Below, in pieces: positions 44,399 to 53,145 of a stretch of 64,000 nt of DNA; positions within the stretch are counted from its first letter, which is position 1, and each line of letters begins with the position of its first letter. Origin of the DNA: OLB6 sp964620125. GTDB lineage: Bacteria > Bacteroidota > Ignavibacteria > Kapaibacteriales > Kapaibacteriaceae. Under the pieces are notes generated by a model. It saw nothing but the letters and a program-made list of their open reading frames with translations, had not been told where the DNA came from and did no database searches. The position numbers and the translations under genes are program-made. The stretch spans positions 90,830 to 154,829 of the forward strand of contig CAZUGQ010000003.1 of assembly GCA_964620125.1 (NCBI GenBank), read 5' to 3'.

Positions 44399-46506
44399 GA
44401 ACCAATGTTCCGAGATGTCTGGGCAGGCGAGTGCGCCATATCGTATTTGCCTGTTTGTCCATGTCCTTTGCCATGTTCTCGCATGCCGCTGCTTACGCTC
44501 AGCATCTTGAGAACAGAGCCACGGGCACTGTTCGTAACTCCGGCACAATCCGGTTTCGCAGTGATTCGGGGAAGTATAAAAACGATGCTGCCTATACCAA
44601 CATCACTAATAACGTAATCCAGTTTGAAGGGTCAAACAACCAGTTCACGGACCTCTCCGGACAAATCGTGGGCACCACTGCTCTTGGACAGAATCCGGCA
44701 TGGCGTGTTCCTGGAATGGTTCGGTACAGCAATCCAACTAGCGCGATGCAGTACGTGCAAAAACGATACTACACCGACTTGGAGATGGCGGATAGCTCTT
44801 CAAAGTGGATACCAGACAGCGTTTTTGTAGGGGGCAGGTATACGATCTTCCTGTCCGGTCCGAGAACCTATAACGGAACCTTCTTCTATGATGGCTCACA
44901 GCCACAAGACATCATGCAGGAGAAGGAGTTAAGTGGCACTACCAACCGTTACAACAACATAACGTTGCTTCATAGCCCCAAGAATGTGCGTTCAGGCTAC
45001 GAAGTACGTATGGATGGAATATTCCTCAATGATACGCTGAGCCCCTTGTATGTTGAAGGCGACTTTACATGGGGTTCAAACTCATATGTGAATGCACCGG
45101 TAACGGTCTGGGCTGGTGGCAAACAAACCACAGGATATGGTGTTACAGAGTTACGAGCTGACGTAGAAGTGCAGAATGGACTGTTCCTCGTAGCAGATGA
45201 TGCCGACACCGTGACCATCTTTCCAACGTACGAGTTGAGGCAGCAAGCTGATCCAGCCGCCCTTTTTGCCATGGGGCGCAACACACGCTTGTTAGTGTTG
45301 GGTGACTATCGCAATCTGTATGGTCCGCTCACGAATAGCACGTTTGATACCACGTCGCTCGTTGACTACGCCGGAGTACAGGATCCGCAGATAATGCAGG
45401 CAACTGCAGCTACACACCCGTATGGACATCTGCGCACTTCCAACTCCGTGAAGAATGCCAACGGAGATGTCCATGTGGCTTCTACGTTGAGTGTAAACGA
45501 TACGAATGTTGTTATGGTGCCTCACACGATGAGTCTCACTCTCGGTGCTGCTACCTACACGAATAACGCCGAAGTGATTGGTGCCTTCCGCCGAGTGTTG
45601 GCGGGTGCTACCACCACGAATGCATATACATTCAATAACAGCGAGACAACAGCACTGTTCGTTACCGTACCCAACCAGCTCACACTCGATGTACGGCCGC
45701 AAACACGCCCGAACGACTACGATCCTACTACCGACATCTTCCGAAAGATCACGGTAACACACGACGGTAATTGGAAGGCAACGATCAGAGTGGGGTATAA
45801 AGCCGAAGACATTCCAAACACCTGGGTGCCAAGCACGGCCGAACGCTTGCTCAAGATGTACAACGCCTACCCGCCACCTAATGAATACTCCATAAAGCTC
45901 ACACCTACCGTGCCGCCAACGTACATCCGACGTCCACTTGCACAAAGCACGGGCATTGCTTTTATTGAGTTGTTCGGAATCGAAAATCAAGGTCCGGACA
46001 ATCTTCGACTTGATAATGGAAACGATCTGCTGCTACGTGCAAGCCGCGACACACTCAAGGCTGTTGCCTCCGGGCGGTGGAGTAACCCATTTACGTGGGA
46101 TGAAGCCCGTGAACCAGAACCTGAAGACAGAGTTGTGATTGACGGATTCACCGTTCACACTGGATACATACGTGCCAACGACAACTATGCTGTCCGTGAA
46201 GCGTGGCCGGACAGCATGGCTCTGCAGGTAACCATTGGCACATCACCAAACAGTGCCTTGCTGTTTGGTTATGAAAGCCCTGGAGTTTGGGACGCTTTCT
46301 CGCTGGTTCCTAACTCATCCGTAAATCTCATCACGCGCCGTATTGCTCCAGCGTTTGTTCAGGCGGACGTTCTTGACCAAACAGCGGCCGATATAGATGG
46401 TGGTCTGATTGTTTACCGCGGAAGCACGTTCCTGTCGCCGAATCTCATTCTCGCACCTAATGCTACCGTAAACAATGCCGGTACGCTTGTAGTGGGGGTG
46501 CCCTAA
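44386..46506 (+). CDS. Large secreted beta-rich protein (adjacent to octamer repeat)
   Basis: 706 residues from the ATG at 44386, formed by the last octamer of the tandem repeat. A signal peptide follows ('IVFACLSMSFAMFSHAAAYA'). The mature part starts 'QHLENRATGTVRNSGTIRFRSD', a pattern typical of beta-helix or filamentous surface proteins, and the body shows many short strands. The end, 'ILAPNATVNNAGTLVVGVP', resembles that of the small protein at 42310-42705. A region of 'TFTWDEAREPEPEDRVVIDG' style is common in large Bacteroidota exoproteins. No T9SS sorting domain is seen. A GTG at 44356 inside the repeat is an alternative start. The next gene's ATG overlaps its TAA stop. Confidence 0.7.
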   Translation: MQTIGTNVPRCLGRRVRHIVFACLSMSFAMFSHAAAYAQHLENRATGTVRNSGTIRFRSDSGKYKNDAAYTNITNNVIQFEGSNNQFTDLSGQIVGTTALGQNPAWRVPGMVRYSNPTSAMQYVQKRYYTDLEMADSSSKWIPDSVFVGGRYTIFLSGPRTYNGTFFYDGSQPQDIMQEKELSGTTNRYNNITLLHSPKNVRSGYEVRMDGIFLNDTLSPLYVEGDFTWGSNSYVNAPVTVWAGGKQTTGYGVTELRADVEVQNGLFLVADDADTVTIFPTYELRQQADPAALFAMGRNTRLLVLGDYRNLYGPLTNSTFDTTSLVDYAGVQDPQIMQATAATHPYGHLRTSNSVKNANGDVHVASTLSVNDTNVVMVPHTMSLTLGAATYTNNAEVIGAFRRVLAGATTTNAYTFNNSETTALFVTVPNQLTLDVRPQTRPNDYDPTTDIFRKITVTHDGNWKATIRVGYKAEDIPNTWVPSTAERLLKMYNAYPPPNEYSIKLTPTVPPTYIRRPLAQSTGIAFIELFGIENQGPDNLRLDNGNDLLLRASRDTLKAVASGRWSNPFTWDEAREPEPEDRVVIDGFTVHTGYIRANDNYAVREAWPDSMALQVTIGTSPNSALLFGYESPGVWDAFSLVPNSSVNLITRRIAPAFVQADVLDQTAADIDGGLIVYRGSTFLSPNLILAPNATVNNAGTLVVGVP

Positions 46507-48695
46507 TGGTGTGGGTAGATCACATCTTAGCTCGATGTGCATCGTTCTTGGCACGTATTCCTTTACCGTTGCCACCAGGTAGCACATGGGCAATGCCTAA
46601 CCTTGTCGGGTTGGCAGTTATGCTCCTCGCACTCTGCTTACCATGCTCCAGCCTCTTATCGCAGCAGCCTTCCATTCTGTTCTCGGAAGGAGTGATAAAG
46701 AATACAGGTATGATCAAGATACGCGGCGACGCAAGCTTAACACAGGATAGCATCGGTGGTGTTGTGCGCTACGAGCGCAATCATGCTGCAGATACTCAGC
46801 TTGTAGCACAGCTCACCTATGCACACATTCACTTCGAAGGTACAAGCCGAAAGATGATCCTTGACCCAACAAGGCCGCTCATCGCCGATAGCACCTTCTG
46901 GTCAGTTGCTAGAGATGTTCAACTAACTCTCAGCCCAGACACATACATCCAGGCAAATAGAACTGTACGCCACGAAGGTGTGATCAACCTCAACCTCCGC
47001 TATGGACGGTTTGTTCTTCGTGGTACGGAAAATCAAGATGTAAGTGGACAAGGTTTTATCCCGATTCTCGAGCTTGATAACCCAACGGGAGCAACAATCA
47101 CCCGAGGGGGGGGGCTGCGGGTGTACGAGCGCCTGGACTTGCAGCGAGGCCAGCTTTCCAACTCACCTGCCGACAACATTTCCGTGTTGCAGGGGGCTTG
47201 GGTTTGGCGTGATGACAGTGGCTCAATTGCCGTGGAGCCACAATGGAACACACGCCTCAACCTTCGGTATTATGGTGATAGTGCGATGCTCGGGGGGCCA
47301 GAAATGGTTCGGAACACCAACGCAATCGGTCACCTGGTGAATGACGACCTAGCCGGTCTCACCCTACCCTACACGATAACCGTTAATGACTCGCTGATTC
47401 TGCGTGGGCACATTCATACCGAGCAGGATGATGTGAACCGTCATGAATTGGTGTACAGTGCAACAATGGACCCTAACTATGTGGGGGTATGGCCAGAAGT
47501 GATCGGCACGCTTACCCGAAGTACACTGCTGGATGGTCGTACAATGAGAATGAACAACAGCTTCACGACCATCTACTTCGCGAATTCTCAAGATCGCGGC
47601 AGTGTGGTCCAATATGCAGTGCGAAGCAAACCTAAAACCACACCACTGCCACTAACGGACATTACCTATAAGGTAGACAGATTCCTGCAGCTCCAAGCAC
47701 GAGATTTTGTGGGCGACACCGTTGCTGATAGCACGTACACGCTCACGCTTGGGTATGCCTGGCGCAACCGAGAGATAGCTGGAGTGGAGCAACCGACTGT
47801 TGTGGAAACCACTGCTCCGTTGCAGGGCCTTGAAGACCAGTTGGTTCTAATGCGGTATAATGGCCTGTCATATAACCCATACGGCTTTTCGATTACGCCA
47901 ACAACACCTCTACCGGATCCGCTTGAGGCGTGGCGGTACAGTACAGCAAGTTTGGTGCGTGCCGGCGGTGATTTTGCAATTGGGCTTTCAACAGGACCAA
48001 TCTGGGTGTTAAACACTCGAGTATTCCTCGAAGGTCCGATGCGCACGTATGGTGAGAACTTCACGCCAGAAATGTCGACCGATCTTGCGGCCCTCGGTCT
48101 TGTGCCCAATGTTGCCCCAGACGTATACCCGTACTCGCTCGACCCGGACAGGCTTACAGACACTGCCATCGCCATCGGAGACAGTATCGTTGACTGGGTG
48201 ACCGTGGAATTTCGTACCTCGCCAACCGCCAGTGGTCCAGCAGACCTAATTGAAACCTTACTGCTCACAAAGGATGGTCGGGTGTTGGATCCGCAAACGT
48301 TACGACCCAGAATTATCGAAGGTATTCCGTCAGGCTTCTACAACATTGCTGTTCGACACCGAAATCACTTGGCTGTCATCACTGAGCAAAAGGTGTTGGT
48401 AGACAGATCCAACCTCGGGTATGTGGTGGACCTTACAACCGGCACTGGCATGTTCGGTGGAGCCGCTTCGCAAAAGCTGATTGGAACGGCAAACGGACGG
48501 CGGTGGTTTGGCTTGATCGCTGGAGAGGTAGAGGGGGGGGACGAAATACTCCGCTCCGACTACAACCTTGTTTGGGATGCCAGAAATCTGGAAGGCTACC
48601 TGATCACAGACACCGACTTGAACGGCATCGTGACTACACGGGATGTGAACGTAACATGGAACAATCGGGAGCGCAGCAGTGTGGCCCCGAGATAA
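46506..48695 (+). CDS. Large secreted protein with C-terminal dockerin-like repeat
   Basis: 729 residues with a somewhat distal signal segment ('LVGLAVMLLALCLPCSSLLS', about 33-52); a later Met just before 'PNLVG' would give a shorter, more standard signal. N-terminal 'SEGVIKNTGMIKIRGD' matches the preceding protein's style. The middle is beta-rich and unrecognised. The C-terminus (about 665-729) has two EF-hand/dockerin-like segments: a degenerate 'GEVEGGDEILRSDYNLVWD' and a canonical calcium loop 'DTDLNGIVTTRDVNVTWNN'. Such domains dock onto cohesin-like partners. G runs at 47106-47114 (nine) and 48533-48540 (eight) lie in frame. The ATG overlaps the upstream stop, and the next gene overlaps its 3' end by 17 bp. 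Confidence 0.72.
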   Translation: MVWVDHILARCASFLARIPLPLPPGSTWAMPNLVGLAVMLLALCLPCSSLLSQQPSILFSEGVIKNTGMIKIRGDASLTQDSIGGVVRYERNHAADTQLVAQLTYAHIHFEGTSRKMILDPTRPLIADSTFWSVARDVQLTLSPDTYIQANRTVRHEGVINLNLRYGRFVLRGTENQDVSGQGFIPILELDNPTGATITRGGGLRVYERLDLQRGQLSNSPADNISVLQGAWVWRDDSGSIAVEPQWNTRLNLRYYGDSAMLGGPEMVRNTNAIGHLVNDDLAGLTLPYTITVNDSLILRGHIHTEQDDVNRHELVYSATMDPNYVGVWPEVIGTLTRSTLLDGRTMRMNNSFTTIYFANSQDRGSVVQYAVRSKPKTTPLPLTDITYKVDRFLQLQARDFVGDTVADSTYTLTLGYAWRNREIAGVEQPTVVETTAPLQGLEDQLVLMRYNGLSYNPYGFSITPTTPLPDPLEAWRYSTASLVRAGGDFAIGLSTGPIWVLNTRVFLEGPMRTYGENFTPEMSTDLAALGLVPNVAPDVYPYSLDPDRLTDTAIAIGDSIVDWVTVEFRTSPTASGPADLIETLLLTKDGRVLDPQTLRPRIIEGIPSGFYNIAVRHRNHLAVITEQKVLVDRSNLGYVVDLTTGTGMFGGAASQKLIGTANGRRWFGLIAGEVEGGDEILRSDYNLVWDARNLEGYLITDTDLNGIVTTRDVNVTWNNRERSSVAPR

Positions 48696-50004
48696 TTACC
48701 GGCCTTATAGAACACAGCGTGTTTTAACAGCTCTGGGTTGCTTGGTGTTCCTTGCCGGACTTGTTCGTGCTCAGGTAGACGGCCGTATCGTCGTGCGGCC
48801 GATGTTGGATCCAGCATACGGGCGATTTACCTTCGACCTTACCATCAGGCGAGAGAGTTCGCGGTGGACGTATCTGGCTAATACGACCATACGGCTTGAA
48901 AGCGTTGACCTTGATCCAACCGGCGGATTCAATCCTGCAGTTCATCAGATCACATTTGTTCCTGATAGCAGCGATCTAAACCTTGTTCCATACAACGCGC
49001 CATCAATGGATGGGTACTATGTTGACTATGGCATGGTGAATGGTGACCTTGTGGTGCACGTGCTAGGTCCGGACAGTGTGCAGAATGCTCACGATATGAC
49101 CAGTACGCTCGATTCCGCTCGAGTTGGCCGATTCATCATCGAGAGCAATGACGGCTCGTATGTGCCTGAACAGCTGCGCATGGCTCAGCCCCTTGACTAC
49201 TATCAGGCAACGGCGTTCAAGATTGACCATGACAGCGTAACGGGTACGGGCTTCGACCGGAACGTCTGGTTTAACAAGCACGACAACCCACCACTCGTCA
49301 TGGCATTTGATGAGCTGCCACCCCCACCGGACACCTGTGGAGCCATTTTTAACTTCTATGGATCCTACGTTGGTGATCTGAGAGTAATGCTTGGCTTCGA
49401 CGTTACGGACGAACACTGCTATGAAGGTTTCATCATCGAACGTGCCTTAGTTGATCGGACACAACCTGACGTTCTGGACTTTCAGGGCAGACCGCAGTTA
49501 ACCTATCTCAATGAACCCCGCTTGTTAAGCTGTTTGTGCCTCGAGCCACAAGTGCATGACAGTTTGTTCGACGAAGTAGAATTCAGACGTGAGATTTATG
49601 CCTATCGCCTGATTGGCAAACGGTTGCCATTTTACGGTGACTCAAATGAAGTGATTGACACGATTTTTCTTCGAATTCCCAATGCGATCATCTCCAACGC
49701 TCGCATACTTGAGAATCCGTTCAAGGACGTAACCACCATTCGGTTCAATGCCGATGATCGGTTACGACTCGATGCAAAAGTGTTTGATCTTGGTGGACGC
49801 CTGATCGGATACCTGGAGAATGAGAAGGGGCAACCAGCGGAAAACATGGAGTATCCGCTTGGAATAGGATATGAGTTGAAATTCAATGCTCCCGACATAG
49901 CATCGCAAGGGCTGTACAACATCCTACTGGTAGGTACACCAGTTGATGATGAAAGTGTGGCGGAGGGTAGTCGAGTGATCATCAAGGCGCAGCTTCTACG
50001 ATGA
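48679..50004 (+). CDS. T9SS-sorted surface protein (cohesin-like N-terminal part)
   Basis: A 441-residue protein that starts at GTG inside the previous gene. Signal peptide: 'VLTALGCLVFLAGLVRA'. The first ~190 residues have the alternating strand pattern of cohesin-like modules, which is tentative. A Cys-containing middle follows ('PPPPDTCGAIFNFYGSYVGD', 'LLSCLCLEPQ'). The last ~95 residues form a T9SS type A-like sorting domain: 'ISNARILENPFKDVTTIRFN', 'AKVFDLGGRLIGYLEN', 'SQGLYNILLVG'. It is the only member of the 28.8-50.8 kb run with a clear sorting domain. The small barrel gene overlaps its stop (ATGA). Confidence 0.75.
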   Translation: MWPRDNYRPYRTQRVLTALGCLVFLAGLVRAQVDGRIVVRPMLDPAYGRFTFDLTIRRESSRWTYLANTTIRLESVDLDPTGGFNPAVHQITFVPDSSDLNLVPYNAPSMDGYYVDYGMVNGDLVVHVLGPDSVQNAHDMTSTLDSARVGRFIIESNDGSYVPEQLRMAQPLDYYQATAFKIDHDSVTGTGFDRNVWFNKHDNPPLVMAFDELPPPPDTCGAIFNFYGSYVGDLRVMLGFDVTDEHCYEGFIIERALVDRTQPDVLDFQGRPQLTYLNEPRLLSCLCLEPQVHDSLFDEVEFRREIYAYRLIGKRLPFYGDSNEVIDTIFLRIPNAIISNARILENPFKDVTTIRFNADDRLRLDAKVFDLGGRLIGYLENEKGQPAENMEYPLGIGYELKFNAPDIASQGLYNILLVGTPVDDESVAEGSRVIIKAQLLR

Positions 50005-50807
50005 GACCTCTGTTTACCATCGGACTGATCATCATGTGCAGTGCCTTCACAGCAAGTGGACAGATAAGTCAGACTGGGACGGATGAAGGCCTGCAGTATC
50101 CTCTTGATACGCTCGTGCGAAAGCATGAATGGTGGCTTGGCATCGGAGGCAGTGCGTACTACGCGATGAATTATGGTACCCTGACTGTTGACATCCTGGG
50201 AGGTACCGCACCAAATAGCCCGTCCTTCACCGTTCAGCCATCCGGTGGGTATGGCTATGGGGCCGGATTCGGGCCAGTGGTGGAGTTTCGGCCGATTTTT
50301 TCCCAGTTGGGTTTCCTGTTAACAACGAATGCTGAGTGGCGCTGGGCAACTGCACAAACTGAGGTGCCAATAGCATCTGATATCTTTGCGTACAACGCGG
50401 TATTTGAAGCTCAGTCGCAAGTGTTGTATCTAGCAACCTCGTTCTCAGTGAAAGCCCAGATTGGAGTAACCGGATTGTTTGCCATGGCGGGTATTACTGC
50501 AGATGTTCCACTATCGACGCAGGAAACCTATGTATGGCAACACGAGATTTGGGAAGGCGAGCCACCAAGCAACCTTCCCGGAGCTCCGCAAACAAGCATT
50601 AAATGGCAAACCCAGGTAGAGTACAGTCCGCGGTTGGGATTGCAAGTCGGAATTGGCCACGACTTTTTGGCTGGTATGTTTGGATATCGAGAACAGTTGG
50701 TAACGCCTTATCTGGTTATTCAGGGAGCAACACCGGCGGTGTTCGAGCCAAGTGCATGGAATAGCATCAGTGCCCGTCTAGGCTTTTTGTGGCGAGCGGG
50801 CTTGTAG
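50001..50807 (+). CDS. Outer-membrane beta-barrel-like protein
   Basis: A 268-residue protein with a signal peptide ('FTIGLIIMCSAFTASG') and alternating amphipathic strands with Gly/Tyr-rich turns ('EWWLGIGGSAYYAMNYGTL', 'GGYGYGAGFGPVVEFRPIF'). It ends in aromatic-containing strands ('SISARLGFLWRAGL'), as outer-membrane barrels do. It starts at an ATG overlapping the stop of the T9SS-sorted protein. The same arrangement recurs at 56110-59138, reminiscent of SprF/PorP-type barrels encoded next to T9SS clients; whether this is one is unknown. Last gene of the run. Confidence 0.68.
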   Translation: MRPLFTIGLIIMCSAFTASGQISQTGTDEGLQYPLDTLVRKHEWWLGIGGSAYYAMNYGTLTVDILGGTAPNSPSFTVQPSGGYGYGAGFGPVVEFRPIFSQLGFLLTTNAEWRWATAQTEVPIASDIFAYNAVFEAQSQVLYLATSFSVKAQIGVTGLFAMAGITADVPLSTQETYVWQHEIWEGEPPSNLPGAPQTSIKWQTQVEYSPRLGLQVGIGHDFLAGMFGYREQLVTPYLVIQGATPAVFEPSAWNSISARLGFLWRAGL

Positions 50808-50856
50808 AAAATCGCACTCCTTTTACCACTCGTGCGAATTGAGGTCAGCCAACGAG

Positions 50857-50954
50857 CCCCGGTTTTCGGACCGGGGCCCTGCGGCAGGGGAGCCACCAGT
50901 GGTTGTGCGAATTGAGGTCACAGTGAGCCCCGGGCAACCGGGGTTTGCTGTTTT
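50857..50954. terminator. GC-rich hairpin cluster between convergent genes, with direct repeat
   Basis: Three hairpins: CCCCGGT/ACCGGGG (50857-50876), CCCTG/CAGGG (50877-50889) and CCCCGG-GCAA-CCGGGG (50928-50943). The last is followed by TTTGCTGTTTT, a good terminator tail for the plus-strand genes. A 16-bp direct repeat GTGCGAATTGAGGTCA occurs at 50832-50847 and 50905-50920, so part of the unit looks duplicated (73-bp offset). It lies between the barrel gene and the convergent TPR kinase. Confidence 0.7.
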
Positions 50955-50966
50955 AAGCTTGGGTTG

Positions 50967-53009
50967 TTATGCCGATGGCATTTTCAAGGCGAAGATTGCG
51001 CCAGGTCCATCATGATCCACATACTCAATGGTTGCATTCATGCGTTGCGCCATGCGTTTTACTAGGTACAGTCCAAGCCCAATACTGTCCTCACCCCCTG
51101 TTGGGCGAGCACTCAAGCGAGCATACTTGGTGAAGAGTTTTGCGCGCTCAGCAGCAGGTACTCCCGGACCCGCATCTTGCACATGAACGGCAACTTCCTT
51201 GTTCTCCGTGAACACCGTGATTGTGATGGTGCTGTCGCGTGGACTATACTTAATGGCATTCGATATCAGATTATCCAAAACAGCATCAACGATTGAGTGG
51301 TCGGCGTAAGCCCACGCCTCGCCGGTACTTTTTACAAGGATGTTAATCTTCTTTGAGTAGGCTCTAGCTTCATAGCGCTCAACGGCACGATGCGCCATGT
51401 GCACGATATCCAGTTTGTCCAGACTTAAACCATTGCTTCTCCTATCCGTGCGGCTTACTTCAAGAAAGGCATGCACCGTGGCGATCATTCGCGTTACAGC
51501 TGATAGGAGTTCTTTGCAAACATCCAACACATCGTCGCGTCCAAGAACATCATAGTGTGCGATGATGCTTTGCAGCATGGTGCGCATGTCGGCCAGTGGA
51601 TTGCGTAGGTCGTGAGCAGCGATTGCCATGAACTCATCTTTCTCAGTTGCCAATTCCGAAAGCTCCTTGTTCATGCGAGTGAGCTTTTCGTTGGCCGCAA
51701 CCAGTTCCACATTTCTCAGGCGTTGTATTTCATCTTCCTTTTCTTTTCTGTCCTTTTCACGTGCCGCCTGTAACCGACGCATGCGTGTTTCCATGCTGTC
51801 TGCATGCTGTTGTGTGTAAGCCGATGCCCATGCAGACATCAGCTCATATGCTTCACGTGTAGCGCCAACGCCTGCTTGCGCTCGGGCGAGTTCAGAAAAC
51901 GCACGTAACGTGTCAACATGTGCTTGCACGGCAGCCAGGTAATCGCGCGCCTTCGTAAGTACTGAAATGGCCTCCTTGTATTTCCCTTGATCGTTGTACA
52001 TTCTACCGAGTACCAGAAGCCAATGCCCACAGGCATACCTATCCCCTTCCATTTCACTGATTGATAGGGCTTCATTCAACAGTGGCTCTGCCTTTTCGTA
52101 CTCCTGTTGACTCACATACATCTGCCCGAGGTTTCCCAGAACCTTACTGCGAATGCTTTCAAATGGATAGCGCTCAAGGTAGGTTTTTGCATCGAGCAAG
52201 GAACTGATTTGAGCCGTTTTGTCGCCCAGTGATTCAAAGATCGAGGCAGCATTGCTCTTTACTATAGCAATGACCATTTGTACTGCCGATTCTATTGCAG
52301 CTGCAGTGCTTTCCTCGAAGTATCGAAGTGCCTCGTCTCTGTTTCCACGCCGAGCATGCAGTTGAGCCAGGTGGGATGCAGATTGTGCCAATCCACTCAT
52401 GTTTCGATAATCACGTTCGATATTGTAGCACTTACTGAAATATTCCAGTGCACGCGCATCATCGTCACGGCGCATACAGAACTCAGCGTAATTATAATAC
52501 ACCGTAGCAAGGCCAAGGGGATCGCCAATGGCCTCGCGTAACTCAAGTGCTGCCTGATAGCTCTGGTCGGCCCTGTCCGTTTCGCCGAGTGAGTCCAATA
52601 TGCCTGCTCGCAGCGTCTGCAAACGAGCAGCAACCAATTTGTTGTTTACCTCACCTACCTTCTCATACGGCTCAAGTACCGTGAGAGCCTCCCGCAGGCG
52701 GCGTTGCCGCATAAGAATTGCAGCGTGTGTATATGCAATCCACGCTTGAGCTGAATAATTGTCTCCTGCGCAGGCTCGGGCTTTATTAAGCCATTCGTAG
52801 CTACTGTCGAATTCGGCGTAGTTGTGAAAGTGCAGAGCAAGAACGCAGTAGAACTCGGTTTTCAGTTCAACATCACTACATGACTCGGCAGCCGATGCGG
52901 CCAGTTCACGAGCGTTTCGGATTCGCTCCGATGATGGGTTGGTGATCAGGTCACGGCGAACGGTGGCCAAGACGGCACTATAGTCCGAGGGTTGATTGAG
53001 TTCTATCAT
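50967..53009 (-). CDS. TPR-containing sensor histidine kinase
   Basis: A 680-residue, apparently cytoplasmic kinase without signal or membrane segment. The N-terminal two-thirds are about eight TPR-like helical repeats ('LATVYYNYAEFCMRRDDDARALEYFSKCYNIERD', 'ALSISEMEGDRYACGHWLLVLGRMYNDQGKYKEAI'). A coiled coil (about 440-470) leads to HisKA with the phospho-His in 'IAAHDLRNPLADMRT', then HATPase with N box 'LISNAIKYSPRD', G1 'DAGPGVP' and 'GLGLYLVKRMAQRMNA'. This layout is common in Bacteroidota. No response regulator is adjacent. The first Met with coding character is at 53009; the frame extends 18 codons upstream. Divergent from nuoM, sharing a 136-bp gap. Confidence 0.92.
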   Translation of the reverse strand: MIELNQPSDYSAVLATVRRDLITNPSSERIRNARELAASAAESCSDVELKTEFYCVLALHFHNYAEFDSSYEWLNKARACAGDNYSAQAWIAYTHAAILMRQRRLREALTVLEPYEKVGEVNNKLVAARLQTLRAGILDSLGETDRADQSYQAALELREAIGDPLGLATVYYNYAEFCMRRDDDARALEYFSKCYNIERDYRNMSGLAQSASHLAQLHARRGNRDEALRYFEESTAAAIESAVQMVIAIVKSNAASIFESLGDKTAQISSLLDAKTYLERYPFESIRSKVLGNLGQMYVSQQEYEKAEPLLNEALSISEMEGDRYACGHWLLVLGRMYNDQGKYKEAISVLTKARDYLAAVQAHVDTLRAFSELARAQAGVGATREAYELMSAWASAYTQQHADSMETRMRRLQAAREKDRKEKEDEIQRLRNVELVAANEKLTRMNKELSELATEKDEFMAIAAHDLRNPLADMRTMLQSIIAHYDVLGRDDVLDVCKELLSAVTRMIATVHAFLEVSRTDRRSNGLSLDKLDIVHMAHRAVERYEARAYSKKINILVKSTGEAWAYADHSIVDAVLDNLISNAIKYSPRDSTITITVFTENKEVAVHVQDAGPGVPAAERAKLFTKYARLSARPTGGEDSIGLGLYLVKRMAQRMNATIEYVDHDGPGAIFALKMPSA

Positions 53010-53145
53010 CGAAAAACACGTTGCTAAGTTGCAAGAGCAATTTACGGAGGTATACACCCCCAACTCATGCCGGCATGGGCAAGGAAAGCTTACTATATTG
53101 CGCCGCTTTTCGAGGTACCTTCTTCAGCATGGAAAACACTCGCGT

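Noticed and set aside
46506..50004. Cellulosome-type cohesin-dockerin system
   Set aside because: One dockerin-like end and weak cohesin-like patterns only; no glycoside hydrolases or scaffoldin repeats.
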